DNA from: Desulfovibrio sp.
Lineage (GTDB): Bacteria > Desulfobacterota > Desulfovibrionia > Desulfovibrionales > Desulfovibrionaceae
Direction: 5' to 3'
NCBI GenBank assembly: GCA_020217165.1
Contig: JAIWOE010000005.1
Location: 1-10,000, forward strand
Length of the DNA: 10,000 nucleotides
Shown here: positions 5,490 to 10,000 of the stretch, piece after piece
Layout: each line of letters begins with the position of its first letter
Numbering within the stretch: the first letter of the stretch is position 1
Position numbers and translations under genes: made by a program
Notes under the pieces: model-generated
The model's database searches: none
What the model was told of the DNA's origin: nothing
The model's input: only the letters and a program-made list of their open reading frames with translations

Positions 5490-6854
5490 TCAGAAGTGCC
5501 ACTTCTTGTTGGCGTAGCGGAACAGCTCACGCACGGTGACGGAGTTAATGACCTTGAACGCTCCCGCCTTGGCTGCCTGGGCGGTGTCTCCCTCTGCTTC
5601 GAGCAGCTGCTCGGAATATTGGAGGATGCCCACAAAAGGAGTGTGGTCGTAGCCTGAATTTTTGACCAGCAAATGCACGGAGTTTTGATCAACATTCATG
5701 TATTGGGCCACGTATTTATTGCCGCGCTTCTCCACCTTCATGTTGGTGATGGTGCCTTTGTCATAGCTGGAGGCCACCTTTTGCACAAACTGGGCGCAGA
5801 ATTGCCGGAAGGATTCGTGGGCCTGCTTGCCTTCCGGCGTGGCCAGCACAGTGGGGTCCTGGGTGGCGGTACGGGAGGTGGTGGATTTGGGGACGATGCT
5901 TTGCGTTGGCGGGGCAGGGGGGGCTGTGACCGGTGGAGGCGGCGTCAACGCTGCCACTTGTTTGCCTGGCGCAGGGGCGGTGGGAGGCGTCGCAGGAGCA
6001 GGAGGCGTCTTGATGGGAGCCTGCATGAGGGAGCCGGCATGCATGGTTTCGCCAGGGATGCCGGGTGCCGTGGCCGCCGGGGTGCCCGGCCTGGCGGCCA
6101 CGGCGTCCTTGAGATCCTTGGCCGGGGCCGGAGCGCTTGCCTGAGGCGCGGTTTCCGGAGTCTTGGCAGGTGCCTTGGCTCCCGCCAAGGCACCTGGCGC
6201 CTGCATGAGGGAGCCGGTGTTTGGCGCTGCCGCAGGCTGCGTGGCCGCAGGGGAGGGGGCAGCCGGGGCAGGTGCCGCCTTGGCTACGGGGGCCTGGAGC
6301 AGGGAGCCGGCGCTCAGGGGCATGGTCTGAGGGGGAGCGCTCTGCTGGGCCGCAGCCGCCGGGGCTTCCAGTGCCGGTACAGGCAGGGCTGCAGGGGGCA
6401 CGTAGGCAGCATCGGCGCGGGCCTTCTGGGCTTGCACCTCCTTTTGGAGGGCCTGCTGGCGTTCCTTTTCCATGGCCTGGGCAGCCAGGTGCTTTCGGGT
6501 GCGTGCCAGGGCGTCGGCAATCCATCCTTCCACTTGCGCCGGGTTGTAAGCATGCGCCGGCAAGGGGAGCACCCGTTGCGCCAGCGCCGCGGCGGCGTCC
6601 ATGTCCAGGGGCCAGGCGGGAAGCAACGCTGCGAACTTCGGCGCCAAGGGACCTGGCATGGCAACCTCGCAGCTCAAGGGAATGGGCCGGAGGCTGGGCT
6701 GCAAGGCGATGGTCCATTTGGTCACGGTCCCCTCCGGGAGGGCGAGTATCCTCGCCCGGGGAGCCGTTGCGGCCGTGGCCGGGGACAGGGCGAGCAGGGT
6801 GCAGGCCACACAGGCACTCAAAAATACAAACGGGCGGGATGGCTTTTGAGACAT
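5490..6854 (-). CDS. Secreted Ala/Pro-rich protein with GSLxQAP repeats, unknown function
   Basis: I do not recognise this 454-residue protein. A Sec signal peptide (MSQKPSRPFVFLSACVACTL, then LALSPATAA) is probably cut near residue 29-31. Residues 32-120 form a small domain, then a Gln/Lys/Ala-rich helix follows (about 121-150). Residues 152-323 are a low-complexity Ala/Pro linker containing GSLLQAP (183-189) and GSLMQAP (214-220, 274-280). The C-terminal part (340-454) looks globular, ending in VRELFRYANKKWHF. The layout, two folded ends joined by a long Pro/Ala spacer, is common in envelope-spanning proteins of Gram-negative bacteria, but no family can be named. ATG 6854 has GGGA 7 nt upstream; the longer start at 6866 has no site. 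It has no obvious operon partner. Confidence 0.75.
   Translation of the reverse strand: MSQKPSRPFVFLSACVACTLLALSPATAATAPRARILALPEGTVTKWTIALQPSLRPIPLSCEVAMPGPLAPKFAALLPAWPLDMDAAAALAQRVLPLPAHAYNPAQVEGWIADALARTRKHLAAQAMEKERQQALQKEVQAQKARADAAYVPPAALPVPALEAPAAAAQQSAPPQTMPLSAGSLLQAPVAKAAPAPAAPSPAATQPAAAPNTGSLMQAPGALAGAKAPAKTPETAPQASAPAPAKDLKDAVAARPGTPAATAPGIPGETMHAGSLMQAPIKTPPAPATPPTAPAPGKQVAALTPPPPVTAPPAPPTQSIVPKSTTSRTATQDPTVLATPEGKQAHESFRQFCAQFVQKVASSYDKGTITNMKVEKRGNKYVAQYMNVDQNSVHLLVKNSGYDHTPFVGILQYSEQLLEAEGDTAQAAKAGAFKVINSVTVRELFRYANKKWHF
6019..6310. repeat. Three copies of a 19-bp repeat inside the secreted-protein gene
   Basis: GCCTGCATGAGGGAGCCGG occurs at 6019-6037 and identically at 6199-6217, with a diverged copy at 6292-6310 (GCCTGGAGCAGGGAGCCGG). 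They encode the GSLMQAP/GSLLQAP motifs. Spacings of 180 and 93 bp keep the reading frame, so the repeat is maintained at protein level. Confidence 0.85.
6167..6196. repeat. Perfect 13-bp inverted repeat inside a coding region
   Basis: CAGGTGCCTTGGC (6167-6179) and GCCAAGGCACCTG (6184-6196) are separated by TCCC. This would form a very stable hairpin in the mRNA of the secreted protein, immediately after its second GSLMQAP motif (codons for PGALAGAKAPAK). No T tract follows. Confidence 0.85.
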
Positions 6855-7106
6855 GGCGTATCCCATGCGTTTACGCGGTAAAAAGACTGAAAGGGACAGG
6901 CTGCCACAGGCCCCCCCGCGGCGGCCGGTTGCAGCGTGCCAGCGGAAACGGCAGCGCGGCAGCGGTTCAATCCGATGTTGAATCCACCCCTTGCTGAATC
7001 CAACCTAGTATCCCAGGCAATGGAGATGCATCATGAAAATGGAACACCCCTGGAACCAGCCTCAGGCAGTCCTGGTGGACCACGTTTGTGTTGCGGGGGA
7101 GTATAC
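6855..7106. other. Intergenic region upstream of the secreted-protein gene
   Basis: No gene is supported here. On the minus strand there is a weak -10-like GATACT (7012-7007) without a well-spaced -35. Three short similar words, TTCAATCC (6966-6973), TTGAATCC (6978-6985) and CTGAATCC (6994-7001), lie just downstream of it and could be operator-like. The part near 6900-6960 is GC-rich without a clear hairpin. A 78-codon-scale plus-strand frame from 7033 is not accepted as a gene. Confidence 0.4.
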
Positions 7107-7141
7107 AAACAAAAACGGCGGCGCGTCTAGACGCGCCGCCG
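7107..7141 (-). terminator. Intrinsic terminator of the VWA-OmpA gene
   Basis: A perfect 26-bp palindrome, CGGCGGCGCGTCT and its complement (7116-7141), is followed on the minus strand by TTTTTGTTT (7115-7107). It lies 34 bp past the stop of the minus-strand gene at 7176, so it is assigned to that gene. Confidence 0.93.
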
Positions 7142-7175
7142 AGGTAAGGCAGGTAATCAGCGTTGAGCCAGGGAT

Positions 7176-8210
7176 TTATTCAGGCAGCACGCGGATTTCC
7201 ACGCGACGGTTCAGACGACGGCCTTCGCGGGTCTTGTTGTCATGCTTGGGCTGCAGTTCGCCGTAGCCCACGGCACGGAGCTTGGAAGCGTCCACGCCCT
7301 TGCCGGTGAGGTACTTCACCACGGAGGCAGCGCGACGCTCGGACAGGCCCTGGTTGTACTTTTCGGTGCCGATGCTGCAGGTGTGGCCGGCAACTTCGTA
7401 GTTGCAGTCGTTTTCCATGATGATGGAAGCGGCTTCATCCAGGATGGGCATCATTTCCTTCTTGATGTTCGACTTGTCGAAATCGAACTGGATGGAGCGG
7501 AACATGATGACTTCGCCGTCGCACACGTTCACCAGGTCGTACAGGGCGCACTTGATGAAGTTTTCCATGGCGGTGGCGTCGCCGCGCAGCTGGGCGCCGT
7601 CCACAACGCCGCAGGAGCAGTCGTTCAGGGCGGCAATGGCTTCCAGCACGGACTTGCCGTATTCGGTGTCCGCAAAGGAAATCACATGGAAGCACACGTT
7701 GGGGTAGGTGTTGTAGATGGCCGTGGCTTCGGCAACAGGGTCAATGCCTTTGTTGTGTTCGCCGTCGGACAGCAGGAAGATGGCGGTCTTGCCGGACAGG
7801 GTGTCAAGCACGGGCCGCAGTTCCATCAGGCCAGGGCCCATGGGGGTCAGGCGCTGGAAGATGGGGTAGTCGGTCTTGATCTTGTTGATGCCGGCGCTCA
7901 TGGCGGTCTTGTCGTAGCCGCCCATGGCCACATACTGCTTGAAAGGCGCAAAAGTCACCAGGCCAGCATTGTAGCCCAGTTCAGGAATGGCGTCGTTCAT
8001 GGCAGTCATGACCTGCTTGGACATGACGATCTTGGTGTCGCCCTTGACCTTCTTCATGTGCATGGCCATGGAGCCGGAATGGTCCTGGAAGAAAATGAAG
8101 TTGTCCACTTTGGGGACTTTCTTCCACTTTGCCTCTGCCGGCATGGCGATGGCGAGCACGCAGGCGACCATCAGCAACATGCTAAGGATAGAACCCTTTT
8201 TACGCATCAT
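7176..8210 (-). CDS. Secreted von Willebrand factor A domain protein with C-terminal OmpA domain
   Basis: A 344-residue envelope protein. Residues 1-27 are a Sec signal peptide (MMRKKGSILSMLLMVACVLA, cut after AEA). Residues 36-230 form a VWA domain with a metal-ion (MIDAS) site: D43-H-S45-G-S47, Thr122 in LTPMG, and D149 in LLSDG. Residues 237-344 form an OmpA-like peptidoglycan-binding domain (IQFDFDKSNIKKEMMPILDE; YNQGLSERRAASVVKYL; VGYGELQP; RRLNRRVEI). The expected 'GHTD' is GHTC here: Cys278 replaces the Asp that normally contacts diaminopimelate. Mature Cys are at 173, 198, 200, 221, 230, 269 and 278, many for a periplasmic protein. The start at 8210 is chosen for GGAGG 9 nt upstream and for the signal peptide; the frame extends to 8291 without such features. 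It is flanked by its own promoter and terminator, so it is probably transcribed alone. Its ligand is unknown. Confidence 0.92.
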   Translation of the reverse strand: MMRKKGSILSMLLMVACVLAIAMPAEAKWKKVPKVDNFIFFQDHSGSMAMHMKKVKGDTKIVMSKQVMTAMNDAIPELGYNAGLVTFAPFKQYVAMGGYDKTAMSAGINKIKTDYPIFQRLTPMGPGLMELRPVLDTLSGKTAIFLLSDGEHNKGIDPVAEATAIYNTYPNVCFHVISFADTEYGKSVLEAIAALNDCSCGVVDGAQLRGDATAMENFIKCALYDLVNVCDGEVIMFRSIQFDFDKSNIKKEMMPILDEAASIIMENDCNYEVAGHTCSIGTEKYNQGLSERRAASVVKYLTGKGVDASKLRAVGYGELQPKHDNKTREGRRLNRRVEIRVLPE

Positions 8211-8236
8211 AACCCGTAACCTCCACGAAACTGTTG

Positions 8237-8348
8237 GCGGATGGTTTCCCCACGCCTCCCGGCAACCACATGTTGCGGCAGGCTCCTCCACTCGTCACTG
8301 CATGAGAATCATCTTACACGAGTTTCTAAAATTTTGTAAACCATCCGC
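8237..8348. repeat. Widely spaced 11-bp inverted repeat around the VWA-OmpA promoter and leader
   Basis: GCGGATGGTTT (8237-8247) and AAACCATCCGC (8338-8348) are perfect inverted copies 90 bp apart. One arm touches the -35 of the promoter at 8335-8340 and the other lies 27 bp upstream of the start codon. They may be paired binding sites for one regulator. Both arms cannot be in the RNA if the predicted start is right. Confidence 0.55.
8311..8340 (-). promoter_or_regulatory. Candidate sigma-70 promoter of the VWA-OmpA gene
   Basis: On the minus strand TTTACA (8340-8335) is followed after 18 bp by TAAGAT (8316-8311), 5/6 and 4/6 matches to consensus, in an AT-rich pocket. The predicted start near 8304 gives a leader of about 95 nt. 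The terminator of the upstream gene ends just before it. Confidence 0.6.
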
Positions 8349-8350
8349 GG

Positions 8351-8389
8351 AAAAAAAATGAACGACTCGGCCAACTCGCCAGAACCGTT
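8351..8389 (-). terminator. Probable intrinsic terminator of the flavoprotein gene
   Basis: On the minus strand AACGGTTC (8389-8382) pairs with GAGTCGTT (8368-8361), 8 bp with two G-U, with further GGC/GCC pairing inside. The run CATTTTTTTT follows, with eight T at 8358-8351. It lies about 115 nt past the stop at 8504; no better hairpin lies closer. Confidence 0.65.
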
Positions 8390-8503
8390 ACGCGTATGGA
8401 AGACGACGGATGCAGGGAGAAGGCGCCTGCATTAATGTTTGGTCATCTCTCACCGCCCACGACTACAACCTGTAGCAAATCCCCAGGATATTTCAAGCGC
8501 TCT

Positions 8504-9880
8504 TCATGCCTCGCCAAATCTTTCCAGCGGGGCGTGGAGCAGGGCTGCTTCCAGACTCTCATCCAGGGTGGGATGCGCAAAAATCAATGATTCAAAATCG
8601 TTGCGGCGAGCATGGCGATCCACCAGTGCCTGGGCCAAGGTCACCAGGTGGGAAACATTCCAGCCCATGGCTGTCACCCCGGCCAGGTGTTCACCATCCC
8701 ACACGCATTGGATCAACCCAGCGGAGGCTCCATGGGCCTGAGCCAGGGGGTTGGCCGCCAGGGGCGCCCGGGAGACGAAGACTTCCCGCCCGGAGGATGC
8801 GAGTTGCCGGCTGGTTTTGCCTACGCGCATCACCTCGTGGGTGCCGTAAATGCAGCCCGGCATGCTCGGGAATGGGTACGGCTTGTCCTGGCTGGTGACC
8901 ATGGCTCGGACCGCATGGCGGGCCTGATGCATGGCGGCATGGGCCCACAGGGCGCGGCCGTTGACGTCCCCCACGGCATGCACCGTGGGGGCGGCGCGCA
9001 AGTGGTCGTCAATCTGGATGAATCCGCGGGCGTCGGTGGACATGCCCGCGGCCTCAAGCCCCAGGCCGTCGGTGTTGGGGCGCCGGCCCAGGGCGGTGAG
9101 GGCCAACTGAGCCTCCAGCACCGAGCCGTCCTCCAGCTGGCAGCGGGCAGCATCTCCAACGGTTTGCAAGGAAATGGCTTTTTTCCCAAGATGGATTTTC
9201 CATCCTTCGCGGGCCAGGGCGGTTTTGAGCTGGGCGCTGATTTCCGGATCCTCAAGGGGGGCCAGCCGGTCCGCTGCTTCCACAAGAATGATGGTCGTGC
9301 CCAGGCGGGAGAGCCACTCGCCCAGCTCCAGGCCAATGGCCCCGCCCCCCAGGATAAGGATGGATTGCGGTATGTGCTGCAGGGAGAGCAGGGCATCGGA
9401 GTCCAGCACCCGCACGCCGTCGGCAGCCAGGCCGGGGAAGACGGCCGGCCGCGTGCCAGTGGCCAGGATGGCGTGGCGGAAGGCGAGGGGTGTCTCGTCT
9501 TCGGCCGTGCGCACCACGGCGGCGGTAGGCCCGGTGAAGGTCGCCTCACCCTTGAAAAGGGTCACCCCCAGGGCGGTCAGTTCTTTTTCCACAGCCTGGC
9601 GGGAGCCAGCCACCAGGCGGTCCTTGCGCTGCATGAGGGCCTTGAGATCAAAGGAGATCTCGCCGCTGCAGAGCTTTCGCTTCTGCTGGGCCTTCAGCTC
9701 TGCCGCGGCGCTGGTGGCGCCCAGCAGCACCTTGGTGGGGATGCAGCCCACGTTCAGGCAGGTGCCGCCCAACAGGTGCCGCTCGGCCAAAGCCACGGAG
9801 AGGCCGCCGGCCACGGCTTCTTTGGCGGCCACGTGCCCGGCAGGGCCGCCGCCGATGATGAGGAGATCGAAGGAAGGCAT
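8504..9880 (-). CDS. Dihydrolipoyl dehydrogenase-like flavoprotein disulfide reductase
   Basis: A 458-residue class I pyridine nucleotide-disulfide oxidoreductase. It would reoxidise the dihydrolipoyl group of a 2-oxoacid dehydrogenase or of the glycine cleavage H protein, passing electrons through FAD to NAD+. The FAD motif GGGPAG is at residues 10-15, and the redox-active pair Cys41/Cys46 lies in GGTCLNVGCIPTK. ATGTRP is at 140-145, the NAD motif GGGAIGLELG at 178-187, and the second FAD contact VGDV at 303-306. The C-terminal catalytic dyad His436/Glu441 is in AHPTLDE. The interface segment PGCIYGTHEVMRVG (341-354) departs from the usual 'TDPE' form. Mercuric reductase is unlikely (no C-terminal Cys pair), and glutathione reductase is less likely given CLNVGC. 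ATG 9880 has AGGAG about 7 nt upstream. Partner genes, if any, lie beyond the right edge. Confidence 0.9.
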   Translation of the reverse strand: MPSFDLLIIGGGPAGHVAAKEAVAGGLSVALAERHLLGGTCLNVGCIPTKVLLGATSAAAELKAQQKRKLCSGEISFDLKALMQRKDRLVAGSRQAVEKELTALGVTLFKGEATFTGPTAAVVRTAEDETPLAFRHAILATGTRPAVFPGLAADGVRVLDSDALLSLQHIPQSILILGGGAIGLELGEWLSRLGTTIILVEAADRLAPLEDPEISAQLKTALAREGWKIHLGKKAISLQTVGDAARCQLEDGSVLEAQLALTALGRRPNTDGLGLEAAGMSTDARGFIQIDDHLRAAPTVHAVGDVNGRALWAHAAMHQARHAVRAMVTSQDKPYPFPSMPGCIYGTHEVMRVGKTSRQLASSGREVFVSRAPLAANPLAQAHGASAGLIQCVWDGEHLAGVTAMGWNVSHLVTLAQALVDRHARRNDFESLIFAHPTLDESLEAALLHAPLERFGEA

Positions 9881-9899
9881 GATGCTGCTCCTGCGTGGC

Positions 9900-9977
9900 G
9901 CTCCGTCGGGTCAGGGCCTCAACAGGGCGAGGCTTGAGCCTGCAGGGGCGCAGGTTCAAGCCTCGCGGGGACGGAGC
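9900..9977. repeat. Large nested inverted repeat upstream of the flavoprotein gene
   Basis: An inner hairpin (9927-9966) pairs GCGAGGCTTGA with TCAAGCCTCGC (11 bp, perfect) and then, past one mismatch, CCTGC with GCAGG around the loop AGGGGC. An outer pair, GCTCCGTC (9900-9907) with GACGGAGC (9970-9977), encloses it. No T tract follows in either direction. It ends 20 bp before the flavoprotein start and may terminate or stabilise the transcript of a gene beyond the edge, or act as a leader structure. No gene is supported in 9881-10000. Confidence 0.8.
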
Positions 9978-10000
9978 ATGAGGGGTTGAGGTGCGGTCGG

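Noticed and set aside
5673..6881. 402-codon plus-strand ORF
   Set aside because: Gly/Arg/His-rich antisense reading of the secreted Ala/Pro-rich gene; the minus-strand product has a signal peptide and ordered domains.
7033..7266. Small plus-strand ORF (77 codons, MKMEHPWNQPQ...) with GGAG 7 nt upstream
   Set aside because: It runs through the palindromic terminator at 7116-7141 and 90 bp into the antisense of the VWA-OmpA gene, and its C-terminal half is Arg-rich shadow coding. A peptide ending earlier is not possible in that frame.
7242..8219. 325-codon plus-strand ORF
   Set aside because: Antisense of the VWA-OmpA gene, with no recognisable motif and a terminator and promoter that fit the minus strand.
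8612..9937. 441-codon plus-strand ORF
   Set aside because: Antisense of the flavoprotein gene, whose minus-strand product carries every expected motif; long shadow frames are normal at this GC content.

Overview
The window looks like a chromosomal segment of a sulfate-reducing bacterium of the Desulfovibrionaceae (Desulfobacterota). The main evidence is a complete 105-residue DsrC at 3154-3471 that is very close to the Desulfovibrio protein. The GC-rich codon use, AGGAG-type ribosome binding sites and lack of mobile elements, CRISPR arrays or phage genes agree with ordinary core sequence. Species level is not claimed.

Layout. 1-268: the end of a tRNA cluster, Gly(GCC)-Cys(GCA)-Gly(GCC), closed by an intrinsic terminator. 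311-2839 (+): a class I methyltransferase and a YcaO-TPR protein, 9 bp apart and probably cotranscribed. 2840-3153: a 314-bp regulatory region holding a near-perfect HcpR/CRP-type palindrome, a candidate promoter and a foldable leader, followed by dsrC with a very strong Shine-Dalgarno and a 36-bp perfect-palindrome terminator. From 3556 to the right edge every gene is on the minus strand.

Minus-strand blocks, in transcription order: (a) a dihydrolipoyl dehydrogenase-like flavoprotein at 9880-8504 with its own terminator; (b) a secreted von Willebrand A-OmpA protein at 8210-7176 with a promoter and a strong terminator; (c) a secreted Ala/Pro-rich protein with three GSLxQAP repeats at 6854-5490, function unknown; (d) a 2-Cys peroxiredoxin at 5324-4689, followed by two unrecognised genes, a one-pass membrane protein and a coiled-coil protein that overlap by 19 bp.

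Functional reading. DsrC carries the sulfite-derived sulfur as a trisulfide in dissimilatory sulfate reduction. The peroxiredoxin fits oxygen defence in an anaerobe. The VWA-OmpA protein probably acts in the periplasm at peptidoglycan. The YcaO-methyltransferase pair is probably a protein- or peptide-modifying module, but no substrate, TfuA partner or RiPP precursor is visible. The points most worth checking are the HcpR-like site at dsrC, the orphan YcaO-methyltransferase pair, the OmpA-domain Asp-to-Cys change, and several strong inverted repeats (9900-9977, 8237/8338, 4619-4652, 6167-6196).
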